A stretch of 64,000 nt of DNA from Alcanivorax sp. (GTDB taxonomy: Bacteria; Pseudomonadota; Gammaproteobacteria; Pseudomonadales; Alcanivoracaceae), in assembly GCA_017794945.1 (NCBI GenBank), contig CP051239.1:2656692-2720691 (forward strand). The letters run 5' to 3'. Shown here piece by piece: positions 9,293-18,803 of the stretch; position 1 is the first letter of the stretch, and each line of letters opens with the position of its first letter. Below the pieces are notes generated by a model. It was not told the origin of the DNA. It was given only the letters and a program-made list of their open reading frames with translations, and made no database searches. A program made the translations under genes and the position numbers.

Positions 9293-9811
9293 ATGACCAT
9301 TCTTTTGGGGATCGATCCGGGCTCCCGCCACACCGGTTATGGGGTGATCGAGCAGGTCGGTAACCGCAGCCGGGCCCTGGCGTTCGGCACCATCAGCACC
9401 AGCGGCGCCGAGATGGCGCCCCGGCTGGGCACCATTTTCGCCGGTCTGTGCGAAGTAATGAGCGCCCACAGGCCGGAGGAAGTGAGCATCGAGAAGGTGT
9501 TCATGGCCCGCAACCCGGATTCCGCCCTCAAACTCGGCCAGGCGCGCGGCGCCGCGCTCACCGCCGTGGTGCAGAGCGGCGTGCCGGTGTTCGAGTATTC
9601 CGCCCGTCAGGTCAAGCAGGCGGTGGTGGGGCGCGGCGGCGCCGAAAAAGTGCAGGTGGCGGAGATGGTCAAACACCTGCTGGGGCTGGAAAAGCGGCCC
9701 CAGGAAGACGCCGCCGATGCGCTGGCGATCGCCCTCTGTCATGCTCACACCCGTGTTTCCCTGGCGCGCATGGGCGGCGCCACCTCGGTACGAAGAAGAC
9801 GGATACGATGA
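9293..9811 (+). CDS. ruvC: Crossover junction endodeoxyribonuclease RuvC
   Basis: Holliday-junction resolvase of 172 residues that works with RuvAB in recombinational repair. The RNase-H-like catalytic acids are visible: D in [13 protein letters not shown] in [11 protein letters not shown], and two D in [13 protein letters not shown]. Its stop overlaps the ruvA start as ATGA, so the genes are translationally coupled. No LexA box is evident in the short upstream gap. Confidence 0.96.
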   Translation: MTILLGIDPGSRHTGYGVIEQVGNRSRALAFGTISTSGAEMAPRLGTIFAGLCEVMSAHRPEEVSIEKVFMARNPDSALKLGQARGAALTAVVQSGVPVFEYSARQVKQAVVGRGGAEKVQVAEMVKHLLGLEKRPQEDAADALAIALCHAHTRVSLARMGGATSVRRRRIR

Positions 9812-10416
9812 TCGGACAATTACGAGGCACCCTGTTGGAAAAGCAGCCGCCGCGGCTGCTGGTGGACGTGGCCGGCGTCGGCTATGAAGTGGAAGCGCCG
9901 ATGACGGTGTTCTACGACCTGCCGGAAAGCGGCGCCGAGCTGACGCTCTATACCCATTTCGTGGTCCGCGAGGACGCCCAGCTGCTGTACGGCTTCACCG
10001 GCCGCTACGAGCGCGAGCTGTTCCGCAGCCTGATCAAGGTGAACGGCGTGGGGCCGAAAATGGCGCTGGCGATCCTCTCCGGCATCGAGGCCGACCGGCT
10101 GGCCGCCTGCATCCGCGACCAGGACACCACTTCGCTGGTGAAGGTGCCGGGCATCGGCAAGAAAACCGCCGAGCGGCTGGTGATCGAGATGTCCGACCGG
10201 CTCGACAAGCTGGAAGGCGCCCCGGCCGCGCGGCCCGGGCCGCGGCCCCTGGACGGCCCGCCGGACGGCCGCGCCGACGCCATCGCCGCGCTGGAATCGC
10301 TCGGCTACCGTTATAAGGAAGCCGCCGCCGCCGTGGGCCGCGCCGCCGAAGAGGCCGGCGCCGACCCCAGCAGTGAAGAGCTGATTCGCCGTGCCCTGCG
10401 AACTCTGGCAAGGTAA
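9808..10416 (+). CDS. ruvA: Holliday junction branch migration complex subunit RuvA
   Basis: DNA-binding subunit of 202 residues that forms tetramers on Holliday junctions and loads RuvB. The ATG at 9808 overlaps the ruvC stop; the longer upstream frame is a shadow of ruvC. It has an N-terminal OB fold ([15 protein letters not shown]) and two helix-hairpin-helix motifs ([13 protein letters not shown] and [13 protein letters not shown]). A flexible Pro/Gly linker leads to a C-terminal domain III that contacts RuvB. Confidence 0.96.
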   Translation: MIGQLRGTLLEKQPPRLLVDVAGVGYEVEAPMTVFYDLPESGAELTLYTHFVVREDAQLLYGFTGRYERELFRSLIKVNGVGPKMALAILSGIEADRLAACIRDQDTTSLVKVPGIGKKTAERLVIEMSDRLDKLEGAPAARPGPRPLDGPPDGRADAIAALESLGYRYKEAAAAVGRAAEEAGADPSSEELIRRALRTLAR

Positions 10417-10422
10417 AACGCC

Positions 10423-11443
<1,021 letters not shown>

Positions 11444-11451
<8 letters not shown>

Positions 11452-11878
11452 AAAATTTTCTCAAGGTTCGGAATTTGTCCTACCGGTTCGCGTCTACATC
11501 GAAGACACTGACGCCGGTGGCATCGTCTACTACGTGAACTACCTGAAGTTCATGGAGCGGGCGCGCACTGAGTACATGCGGTCGCTGGGCTACCAGCACT
11601 ATGCGTTGGCCGAGGAAAACTTCCAGTTCGTGGTGCATTCCGCCCAGATCAACTACCGCAAACCCGGCCGGATCGACGACGATTTGCGGGTCAGTGCCCG
11701 ACTGGTGGCGCTTAAACGTGCCACCCTGGTGTTCGCGCAGCGTGTCACCCGTGACCAGGAAGTGTTGTGCGAAGCTACTATCAAGGTGGCCTGTGTCAGC
11801 GCCGACGGCATCAAGCCGGTGGCTTTGCCCGGGCCGCTCCACGACAAGTTCAAGGCTGAATTCGAGGAGTTGGGGTAA
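11444..11878 (+). CDS. ybgC: Tol-Pal-associated acyl-CoA thioesterase YbgC
   Basis: Hot-dog-fold thioesterase of 144 residues, the usual first gene of the tol-pal operon. The catalytic Asp lies in the motif [23 protein letters not shown]. The family hydrolyses short acyl-CoA esters and may link phospholipid synthesis to Tol-Pal. It overlaps ruvB by 8 bases and is directly abutted by tolQ, so the recombination and envelope genes may be read through. Confidence 0.93.
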
Positions 11879-12568
11879 ATGGAAGACGCTTCGTCCAGCA
11901 TGTCGATCCTCTCGCTGGTCACCAACGCCGGGCCGGTGGTCCAGCTGGTGATGCTGGTTCTGCTGCTGGCATCGATGATTTCCTGGTACATGATCGTGTC
12001 CCGCTTTCGGGTACTGGGCCGTGCGCGGCGCGCCGATCATGCCTTCGAGGAGAAATTCTGGTCCGGCGAGGACCTCTCCAGTCTCTATAACCAGGTGCGC
12101 AAGAAGCCCAACCCGGATTCCGCCAGCGAGGCGATTTTCCGCGCCGGTTTCCAGGAGTTCGTGCGGCTGTCCAAGAGCACGCGCGGCTCCGAAGCGATCA
12201 TGGAAGGCGCCCAGCGCGCCATGCGCGTGGCCCTGCAGCGCGAGGAATCCCGCCTCACCAAGCATCTGCCGTTCCTGGCCACGGTGGGTTCCACCAGCCC
12301 CTATATCGGCCTGTTCGGTACCGTCTGGGGCATCATGAATTCGTTCCGCGCCCTGGCCAACGTGACCCAGGCGACGCTGAGCGTGGTGGCGCCGGGTATC
12401 GCCGAAGCGCTGGTGGCCACCGCCATGGGCCTGTTCGCGGCGATCCCCGCGGTGATGGCCTACAACCGCTACGCGTCCTTGTCCGAATCCCTGGTGGGCG
12501 ATTGTGAACTGTTCGCCGAGGAGTTCTCCTCGGTGCTGCACCGCCAGGCCCACGGACGCGACGCATGA
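11879..12568 (+). CDS. tolQ: Tol-Pal system proton channel protein TolQ
   Basis: Inner-membrane protein of 229 residues, MotA/ExbB family. Three membrane segments are visible at about residues 20-45, 135-155 and 170-195. It forms the proton channel with TolR that energises TolA during outer-membrane constriction at division. The conserved stretch [21 protein letters not shown] marks the family. Its ATG directly follows the ybgC stop. Confidence 0.95.
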   Translation: MEDASSSMSILSLVTNAGPVVQLVMLVLLLASMISWYMIVSRFRVLGRARRADHAFEEKFWSGEDLSSLYNQVRKKPNPDSASEAIFRAGFQEFVRLSKSTRGSEAIMEGAQRAMRVALQREESRLTKHLPFLATVGSTSPYIGLFGTVWGIMNSFRALANVTQATLSVVAPGIAEALVATAMGLFAAIPAVMAYNRYASLSESLVGDCELFAEEFSSVLHRQAHGRDA

Positions 12569-12585
12569 GCCGAGGGAGTGCGTCC

Positions 12586-13016
<431 letters not shown>

Positions 13017-13020
<4 letters not shown>

Positions 13021-13862
13021 GCGATCGTGGCGTTGCGGTCGGGTTTTCCGCGTTTCTGCATCTGCTGGTGCTGGGATTGATGGTGTTCACCTGGTCCTCG
13101 GAGCCCGAGCTGCGGCGGCCGCCGGAAATTCCGCCCCACGTTATGGCCACGGTGATGGAAGAGACTCGCCGCGCGCCGGAGGCCAATACCGCGCCGGCCC
13201 GCGAGGAGAAGGATCAGAAGCAGGCCCAGGAGAAGGCGCCGAAGCCGGAGCCCAAGCCGGAGCCGAAGCCCGAACCGAAACCTGAGCCTAAACCGAAGCC
13301 CAAGCCTGAGCCCAAGCCCGAACCAAAACCCGAGCCCAAGCCCAAGCCTGAGCCAAAACCCGAACCCAAGCCGAAGCCCGAGCCGAAACCGGAGCCCAAA
13401 CCCGAACCGAAGCCCGCGCCCAAGCCGGAACCGAAAAAAGAGCCGGCGCCGGAATTCGAGCAGCAGAGCCTGGAAGAGTTGATGGCCGAGGAAGAGCTGG
13501 AGATGGCGCGCAAGGAGCGTGAAAAAGTCGCCGAGACACCCGGCAGCGGCCCCGCCGACAGCGACGTTCAGGAAGAGACGGCGAGTTACGCTGATGCCGT
13601 TAAAAGCGCTATTCAACAGAGATGGCGGATACCTGGTAATTATCGGAATCGGGATGATGTCAGCGTGCGTTTGCGTGTTCGAGTAATTCCGGGTGGTGAA
13701 GTGGTCGGTATCGAGGTGGACAAGTCGAGCGGCTATCCGGATTTTGACGAGTCGGTGGTCAAAGCGGTCGAGTTGGCCAGCCCGTTGCCGGTGCCAGAGG
13801 GCAAGTTATTCGAGACTTTCCGGAGTTTTCCAATCGTATTCAGCCCCACGGATGTAAAATGA
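13017..13862 (+). CDS. tolA: Tol-Pal envelope-spanning protein TolA with long EPKP repeat
   Basis: Protein of 281 residues anchored by one membrane helix (about residues 7-26). Residues 74-144 are an almost pure Glu-Pro-Lys-Pro repeat ([10 protein letters not shown] and so on), replacing the long Ala/Lys-rich helix of E. coli TolA. The C-terminal domain (from about [14 protein letters not shown], residue 188) is the TolA/TonB-like fold that binds TolB and Pal. E. coli TolA has 421 residues, so this is a compact version with a TonB-like stiff linker. The start overlaps tolR and the end overlaps tolB. Base composition falls after about 13590. Confidence 0.93.
13236..13448 (+). repeat. Tandem EPKP-encoding repeat inside tolA
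   Basis: About 210 bases made of degenerate 6- and 12-base units such as GAGCCCAAGCCG, coding (EPKP)n at residues 74-144 of TolA. Synonymous changes are scattered through the units, so it is not a recent perfect expansion. Confidence 0.85.
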
Positions 13863-15148
13863 TGCGAGTTTTAGCCTTTCCCCTCATCGTTGCGATGCTC
13901 TCGCTGCTGGCGGTCAACGCCCGCGCCGAGCTGCTGATTCAGATCACCGAAGGCCGCACGGACGCGGTGCCGATCTCGGTGGTGCCGTTCGCCGGCGCCG
14001 GCGACGTGCCGGAGAACGTCTCCGATATCGTGCGCGCCGACCTGCACCGCAGCGGCCAGTTCAAAACCCTGTCGCCCAAGGACATGCTGAGCCGGCCGAC
14101 CAGCAAGGAAGGCCTGTCCTACCGGGATTTCCGGGTGCTCAATCAGGAGTACGTGGTGATCGGCACCATCAAGCCCACCGGCACCGGCGCCTACGAAGTG
14201 GGGTATTCCCTGCACGACGTGGCCCGTGGCAAGGAGTTGTTGTCCGAGACCTATCGTCCGCCGGAATCACAGCTGCGTGATGTGGCGCACGCCATTTCCG
14301 ACCGCATCTACGAGCAGCTCACCGGCATTCCCGGCGCGTTCTCCACCAAGATTCTCTACGTGACCCACAACCGTGGCGCCGAACGGCCCTACCAGCTGCA
14401 GTACGCGGACGCCGACGGCGCCCGGGTGAAGACCATTCTGCGCAGCCGCGAGCCGATCATGAGCCCGTCCTGGTCGCCGGATGGCACCAAGATTGCTTAT
14501 GTTTCCTTCGAGCAGAACGGGCTGCCCAAGATCTATGTGCACGACCTGGGCAGCGCCGAGCGGCGGGTGGTGGCCCAGTTCAAGGGCATCAACGGCGCGC
14601 CGGCCTGGTCGCCGGACGGCCAGAAGCTGGCGCTGACGCTGTCCAAGGGCGGCAATCCGGATATTTACAGCCTCAACCTGAATAACGGCGATCTGGAGCA
14701 GCTGACCGATCATTACGGCATCGACACCGAGCCGCGCTGGATGCCCGACGGTGACCATGTGGTGTTCACTTCCAGCCGCTCCGGCGGGCCGCAGATCTAC
14801 CAGCTTAACGTGGACGACAAATCGGTGCGCCGGGTGTCGTTCGAAGGCGCCTACAACGCCCGCCCGGAGGTCACTCCGGACGGTCGCTATCTCGTTTATG
14901 TACACCGGCGTAACGGCAGCTTCAACGTCGGTGTGCAGGACCTCCAACGCGGGACGTTCGATATTGTGACACAGACCAATATGGACGAATCGCCCAGTGT
15001 TGCACCCAATGGAAGTATGATAATTTACGGGACGCAACACAGGGGTACAGGGGTCCTGCAAGCCGTCTCCATCGATGGGAGAGTGAAAGTAGAGCTTCCA
15101 TCGAAGGAAGGGGAAGTCAGGGAACCGGCCTGGTCGCCGTTCCTCTGA
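13859..15148 (+). CDS. tolB: Tol-Pal system beta-propeller protein TolB
   Basis: Periplasmic protein of 429 residues that bridges TolA and Pal. A signal peptide ([23 protein letters not shown]) is followed by an alpha/beta domain. A WD40-like PD40 propeller comes next with repeats such as [30 protein letters not shown] and [15 protein letters not shown]. The start overlaps tolA by 4 bases (ATGA). The last 180 bases are lower in GC than the rest. Confidence 0.96.
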   Translation: MMRVLAFPLIVAMLSLLAVNARAELLIQITEGRTDAVPISVVPFAGAGDVPENVSDIVRADLHRSGQFKTLSPKDMLSRPTSKEGLSYRDFRVLNQEYVVIGTIKPTGTGAYEVGYSLHDVARGKELLSETYRPPESQLRDVAHAISDRIYEQLTGIPGAFSTKILYVTHNRGAERPYQLQYADADGARVKTILRSREPIMSPSWSPDGTKIAYVSFEQNGLPKIYVHDLGSAERRVVAQFKGINGAPAWSPDGQKLALTLSKGGNPDIYSLNLNNGDLEQLTDHYGIDTEPRWMPDGDHVVFTSSRSGGPQIYQLNVDDKSVRRVSFEGAYNARPEVTPDGRYLVYVHRRNGSFNVGVQDLQRGTFDIVTQTNMDESPSVAPNGSMIIYGTQHRGTGVLQAVSIDGRVKVELPSKEGEVREPAWSPFL

Positions 15149-15193
15149 ACGGATCTCAGAGTTCCAATACAGGACATCAATAGGAGTTTTAGT

Positions 15194-15766
15194 ATGCGTT
15201 CATTCATCAACCCGCTTTTCGCCGTGCTTCTGGCTGGCTTGCTGGCCGCGTGTTCCAGTACTCCCACCGAGGAGGACACCTCCGCGACCGATACTCAACC
15301 GACCGACAGCCAGAGCAGCCCGGCTGAGCCCGTCGAGCGTCCCGCGCCGTCCAAGCCGGACACCAGCAACATTCCGGTGACCGCGGACAACTTCCACAAC
15401 CACCCGTCCAACTACGACGGCACCACCGACACCAAAGTGATTTACTTCGCTTTTGACAGCAACACCGTGCCGGCGGCCGCCTTCGAAACCCTGCGCGCCC
15501 ACGCCAGCTACCTGAAAGACAACCCGAATGCCAAGGTGCGTCTGGAAGGTCACGCCGACGAGCGTGGCACCCGTGAGTACAACGTGGCTCTGTCCGAGCG
15601 TCGTTCCGAAGCGGTCCAGAAGTTCCTGCGCGTGCAGGGCGTGAGCTCTTCCCAGGTGGAAGTGGTTGCCTACGGTGAAGAGAAGCCGGCGGCATTCGGC
15701 CACAGCGAAATGGACTGGGCGAAAAACCGTCGCGTAGTGCTTAACTACACCGCCGGCCGTCCGTAA
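15194..15766 (+). CDS. pal: Peptidoglycan-associated lipoprotein Pal
   Basis: Outer-membrane lipoprotein of 190 residues. The lipobox LLAACSS places the lipidated Cys at about residue 20. A Ser/Thr/Pro-rich linker leads to an OmpA-like peptidoglycan-binding domain (YFAFDSNTV, LEGHADERGTREYNVALSERR, WAKNRRVVL). It tethers the outer membrane to the wall and receives force from TolA/TolB. The ribosome-binding site is AATAGGAG. Confidence 0.97.
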   Translation: MRSFINPLFAVLLAGLLAACSSTPTEEDTSATDTQPTDSQSSPAEPVERPAPSKPDTSNIPVTADNFHNHPSNYDGTTDTKVIYFAFDSNTVPAAAFETLRAHASYLKDNPNAKVRLEGHADERGTREYNVALSERRSEAVQKFLRVQGVSSSQVEVVAYGEEKPAAFGHSEMDWAKNRRVVLNYTAGRP

Positions 15767-15769
15767 GCC

Positions 15770-16555
15770 ATGCGGTCCAAGCAGGTAATCAAGCGCTTAT
15801 TACTGGCTATCCTGCTTGGCGGGCCGGTGCTCGGTGCCCAGGCACAGAGCACCGGCCCCCTGGCCGTCGAGGAGCGAGGCTCCGGCGGCGGCCGGGCCCC
15901 GTCGTCCGCCACCGGCAACGGTGGCGGCGAGGAGGGCCTCTACCTGCTGATGCAGGAAATGGAGCAGTATCAGAAGCAAGTTCAGAATTTACAGGGTCAG
16001 GTGGAAGAGCTTCGCCATGAGCTGAATCAGCTCAAAGGCGCGGAGCGCGAACGCTACCTGGACCTGGACACCCGGATTAACGCGCTGGTCGAACAGGTGA
16101 ACAGCGCCCCCAAGACCGACGCCGAGGCCGGCGACGACGGCGGCAAGAGCGATACGCCCGCCGACCCCGAAGCGGACCGCGAGGCCTATTCCGCCGCCCG
16201 CGGCAAGCTGCTTGAGCGCGATTTCGACGCCGCGGCCACCGCCTTCGAGGACTACCTTAAGGACTTCCCACAGGGGCAGTTCCGGGCCCACGCCCACTTC
16301 TGGCTGGGCGAGGTCTACACCAATCAGAAAACCCCGCAGCGGGACAAAGCCCGCAAGCAATTCCAGACCGTGGTGGACGACTACCCGAATCACAGCCGCG
16401 CCCCCACCAGTCTTTACAAGCTCGCCAGCCTGCAGGCCCAGGCCGGCAACACCAGCGAAGCGGAAGTTTCCCTGCACAAGCTGATCAAGCAGTTCCCCGA
16501 CGCCTCCGAGGCGGAAATGGCCAAGAACATGCTCAAGCAACTCAACGGCGACTGA
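15770..16555 (+). CDS. cpoB: Cell division coordinator CpoB (YbgF)
   Basis: Periplasmic protein of 261 residues, last gene of the tol-pal operon. It has a signal peptide to about residue 26 (AQAQ), a coiled coil (residues about 60-110, EEGLYLLMQEMEQYQKQVQNL), an acidic linker, and C-terminal TPR repeats (HFWLGEVYTNQKTPQ, ASLQAQAGN). CpoB links Tol-Pal to peptidoglycan synthesis. It lies 3 bases after pal and is followed by an inverted pair of REP-type repeats. Confidence 0.93.
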   Translation: MRSKQVIKRLLLAILLGGPVLGAQAQSTGPLAVEERGSGGGRAPSSATGNGGGEEGLYLLMQEMEQYQKQVQNLQGQVEELRHELNQLKGAERERYLDLDTRINALVEQVNSAPKTDAEAGDDGGKSDTPADPEADREAYSAARGKLLERDFDAAATAFEDYLKDFPQGQFRAHAHFWLGEVYTNQKTPQRDKARKQFQTVVDDYPNHSRAPTSLYKLASLQAQAGNTSEAEVSLHKLIKQFPDASEAEMAKNMLKQLNGD

Positions 16556-16568
16556 TTCTAGGAGCCTG

Positions 16569-16625
16569 CTTGTGGGAGCGGGCCCCGCCCGCGAAAGGCC
16601 GACTTGTCGGCCGGCAGGATCCCAG
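16569..16625 (-). repeat. REP-type element, copy 1 (reverse orientation)
   Basis: Read on the minus strand it contains TGGGATCCTGCCGG, a variable hairpin (GGCCGACAAGTCGGCC), then TTTCGCGGGC and GGCCCGCTCCCACAAG. It closely resembles the Pseudomonas-type REP unit. It forms an inverted pair with copy 2. Confidence 0.8.
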
Positions 16626-16672
16626 AAACTTCTCTAATAAAGTGGCACAAACAGCGCCTCTGGCATCCCGCC

Positions 16673-16719
16673 GGGCGGCTCAGGCCGCCCTTTCGCGGGC
16701 AGGGCCCGCTCCCACAAGG
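16673..16719 (+). repeat. REP-type element, copy 2
   Basis: A variable hairpin (GGGCGGCTCAGGCCGCCC) is followed by the conserved half TTTCGCGGGCAGGGCCCG and CTCCCACAAGG. It lies 47 bases from copy 1 in the opposite orientation, giving a BIME-like pair between cpoB and queE. Confidence 0.8.
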
Positions 16720-16779
16720 CGCCGGCGAGGTGTTAGAATCCGCGCCATCTTGAGCCGCCCAGCGTTTAGAGCGTCCACC

Positions 16780-17421
16780 GTGGAACTGCGCATCACCGAA
16801 ATCTTCCATTCCCTACAGGGGGAGTCCCGCAGCGTGGGCCTGCCCACCGTATTCGTACGCCTCACCGGCTGCCCGCAGCGCTGTGTCTGGTGTGACACCG
16901 AGTACGCCTTCCAGGGCGGCGAAAAGTGGTCCCTGGACGCGATCCTCGAGCAGGTGGACGCCTTCTCCGCGCGCTATGTCACCGTCACCGGCGGTGAACC
17001 GCTGGCCCAGCCCAACTGCCTGCCGCTGCTCACCGAACTGTGTGATCGCGGCTACCAGGTCAGCCTGGAAACCGGCGGCGCCATGGACATCGCCGGCGTC
17101 GACGAGCGCGTCTCGGTGGTCATGGACCTCAAGGCGCCGGGCTCCGGCGAACAGCACAACAACCGGCTGGAGAACATCCCCCATCTGCGCCCGCACCACC
17201 AGGTGAAGTTCGTGCTCGCCGACCGCCGCGACTACGACTGGGCCCGCTTTATGCTGGACCAGCACAACCTGACGGCGCGGGTCTCCGAGGTGCTGTTCTC
17301 ACCGGTGCACGGGCAGCTGCCCCCCGGCGAACTGGCCGACTGGATTCTCGCCGACCGTCTGCCGGTGCGCTTCCAGCTGCAACTGCACAAACTGCTCTGG
17401 AACGACGCCCGTGGGCGTTGA
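16780..17421 (+). CDS. queE: 7-carboxy-7-deazaguanine synthase QueE
   Basis: Radical-SAM enzyme of 213 residues that makes 7-carboxy-7-deazaguanine for queuosine and other deazapurines. The start is taken as GTG 16780 ([16 protein letters not shown]) because the frame upstream runs through REP repeats; TTG 16750 is an alternative. Substrate-binding LQGES and cluster motif [14 protein letters not shown] near residue 31 are clear, with GGEPL as the SAM motif. It lies 37 bases before queC, in one transcription unit. Confidence 0.93.
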   Translation: MELRITEIFHSLQGESRSVGLPTVFVRLTGCPQRCVWCDTEYAFQGGEKWSLDAILEQVDAFSARYVTVTGGEPLAQPNCLPLLTELCDRGYQVSLETGGAMDIAGVDERVSVVMDLKAPGSGEQHNNRLENIPHLRPHHQVKFVLADRRDYDWARFMLDQHNLTARVSEVLFSPVHGQLPPGELADWILADRLPVRFQLQLHKLLWNDARGR

Positions 17422-17458
17422 ACCGCCCTCCGATCAACCCGAGGTAACAGGAGACACG

Positions 17459-18130
17459 ATGGAAACCGCGGTGGTACTGCTCTCCGGCGGACTCGATTCC
17501 GCCACCTGCCTGGCGATGGCCCGCGCCGAAGGGTTCCGGTGCCACACCATCGCCTTCGACTACGGCCAGCGCACCCGCTCCGAGCTGCAGGCGGCGGAGC
17601 GCGTCTCCGCCGCCCTGGGCGCCGAATCACACCGGGTGATCGAGCTGGGCATGGGCGGCATCGGCGGCTCCGCGCTCACCGACCACGCCATCGACGTGCC
17701 CGAAAACGGCGGCGAGGGCATCCCGGTTACCTATGTGCCGGCCCGCAACACGGTCTTCCTGTCCCTGGCCCTGGGCCTGGCGGAAGTGGTCGGCGCCGAC
17801 GCCATCTTTATCGGCGTCAACGCCGTGGACTACTCCGGCTACCCGGACTGCCGCCCGGAATTCATCGACGCCTTCCAGCACCTCGCCGGGCTCGCCACCA
17901 AGGCCGGCGTGGAAGGGCACCCGGTGCGCATCAGCACGCCGCTGATGGCGCTCTCCAAGGCGGAGATTATCCGCCGGGGCACCGAACTGGGGCTGGACTA
18001 CAGCCTCACCGTGTCCTGCTACCAGGCCGACGCCGAAGGCCGCGCCTGCGGCCGCTGCGACAGCTGCCGGCTGCGCCGCGAGGGCTTTGAACAGGCTTTG
18101 ATCAAAGATCCCACGATCTACCAGCCTTAA
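17459..18130 (+). CDS. queC: 7-cyano-7-deazaguanine synthase QueC
   Basis: ATP-dependent enzyme of 223 residues that converts 7-carboxy-7-deazaguanine and ammonia into preQ0. The PP-loop motif is [12 protein letters not shown] at the N-terminus; Zn ligands are C-x8-C-x2-C-x2-C in [17 protein letters not shown] near the end. ATG 17459 with AACAGGAGACACG upstream is a better start than the GTG 48 bases earlier, which overlaps queE. Confidence 0.95.
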   Translation: METAVVLLSGGLDSATCLAMARAEGFRCHTIAFDYGQRTRSELQAAERVSAALGAESHRVIELGMGGIGGSALTDHAIDVPENGGEGIPVTYVPARNTVFLSLALGLAEVVGADAIFIGVNAVDYSGYPDCRPEFIDAFQHLAGLATKAGVEGHPVRISTPLMALSKAEIIRRGTELGLDYSLTVSCYQADAEGRACGRCDSCRLRREGFEQALIKDPTIYQP

Positions 18131-18152
18131 CGAAAAAAATGGCCCTCAGGCC

Positions 18153-18180
18153 TTGTCATGGCGAAATAAATCCGTATTAT
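18153..18180 (+). promoter_or_regulatory. Promoter of tRNA-Lys
   Basis: TTGTCA at 18153-18158, a 16-base spacer and TATTAT at 18175-18180 are followed by a GC-rich discriminator (GCGCC). Transcription would begin about 10 bases before the tRNA. The GC-rich discriminator suits stringent control. Confidence 0.7.
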
Positions 18181-18196
18181 TTGCGCCTCATTCGGC

Positions 18197-18272
18197 GGGT
18201 CGTTAGCTCAGTTGGTAGAGCAGTTGGCTTTTAACCAATTGGTCGCTGGTTCGAATCCAGCACGACCCACCA
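18197..18272 (+). tRNA. tRNA-Lys (anticodon TTT)
   Basis: 76-base cloverleaf with encoded CCA. Acceptor stem GGGTCGT pairs with ACGACCC, the D arm contains GCTCAGTTGGTAGAGC, the anticodon TTT is at 18230-18232, and the T loop is GGTTCGAATCC. A promoter lies upstream and a terminator directly downstream, so it is a single-gene unit. Confidence 0.98.
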
Positions 18273-18280
18273 CTATTCCG

Positions 18281-18312
18281 AAAAGGGGCTGCCAAAAGGC
18301 AGCCCCTTTTTT
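18281..18312 (+). terminator. Intrinsic terminator after tRNA-Lys
   Basis: Stem AAAAGGGGCTGCC pairs with GGCAGCCCCTTTT around an AAAA loop and is followed by further T. It is strong in the plus direction and, with the A run, could also act in reverse. Confidence 0.9.
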
Positions 18313-18358
18313 GGTTCATCATACTTTAGCGGGAAGTGGCGCCCCCTCCAGCGGGGAC

Positions 18359-18465
18359 GCGGGTCTGTGTTCTGCCCTCCCGGGAACGCTGTGAATACGT
18401 CCCTGTACGCTCCCTGTCGAACGTCCTGTTCTCCAGGGTCCCGGGAGGGCAGAACACAGACCCGC
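18359..18465. repeat. Long perfect inverted repeat with two-hairpin core
   Basis: A 27-base arm at 18359-18385 is perfectly complementary to 18439-18465, with a 53-base core. The core holds two small hairpins, CGTCCCTGTACG and GAACGTCCTGTTC, separated by a CTCCCTGTC spacer. No open frame is present. Its core layout resembles that of the element at 38294-38389, although the arms differ. The element could be a mobile palindromic repeat or a structured RNA. Confidence 0.75.
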
Positions 18466-18481
18466 TCAGTGGGTAACGTCT

Positions 18482-18551
18482 ACCGCCACGGGTCATCGTT
18501 ATCGCTTAACCTTTCTCAAAGGTCCTGACGGTGTTTCTGACCCGTGGCGGT
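18482..18551. repeat. 14-base inverted repeat flanking a 42-base loop
   Basis: ACCGCCACGGGTCA at 18482-18495 is the perfect reverse complement of 18538-18551. The right arm is also the left edge of the dispersed repeat that recurs near 38260. Confidence 0.7.
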
Positions 18552-18600
18552 TCCCGCTGCACCGCGTCTCCGATACGGAGCGCCGGACACCTGAAGAACC
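18538..18600 (+). repeat. Dispersed repeat A, copy 1 (uninterrupted)
   Basis: The segment beginning TGACCCGTGGCGGTTCC, passing through GCTGCACCGCGTCTCC and the hairpin CTCCGATACGGAG, recurs at 38260-38429. There the sequence is split after GCTGCA by 108 extra bases. This copy reads straight through and looks like the empty site. Confidence 0.75.
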
Positions 18601-18605
18601 CAGGT

Positions 18606-18663
18606 CTCTGGGATCCTGCCGGGAGCTTCGCTCCCTTTCGCGGGCATGGCCCGCTCCCACAAG
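18606..18663 (+). repeat. REP-type element, copy 3
   Basis: TGGGATCCTGCCGG, variable hairpin GGGAGCTTCGCTCCC, then TTTCGCGGGCATGGCCCG and CTCCCACAAG. It has the same layout as the copies near 16.6 and 49.5 kb. Partial CTCCCACA units follow it to about 18690. Nothing else is recognised up to moeA. Confidence 0.8.
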
Positions 18664-18803
18664 GGCGCTCCCACAGGTCTCGCTCCCACAAGCCCGCCAT
18701 CACCTGCCCGCTGCCCCGCCATGGTGCCGCCGCTTCGCGCGCACCAATCGGTGGCATGCTTGATGCATAAGTCCGGTTATCTCCCTGAACAACCGGCGAC
18801 CCT

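Noticed and set aside
13236..13448. CRISPR-like or tandem repeat array
   Set aside because: The repeats are in frame and encode the EPKP linker of TolA; there are no unique spacers.
16570..16779. Longer N-terminus of QueE from 16570
   Set aside because: The extra 70 codons run through two REP elements and lack similarity; the family start motif begins at 16780.
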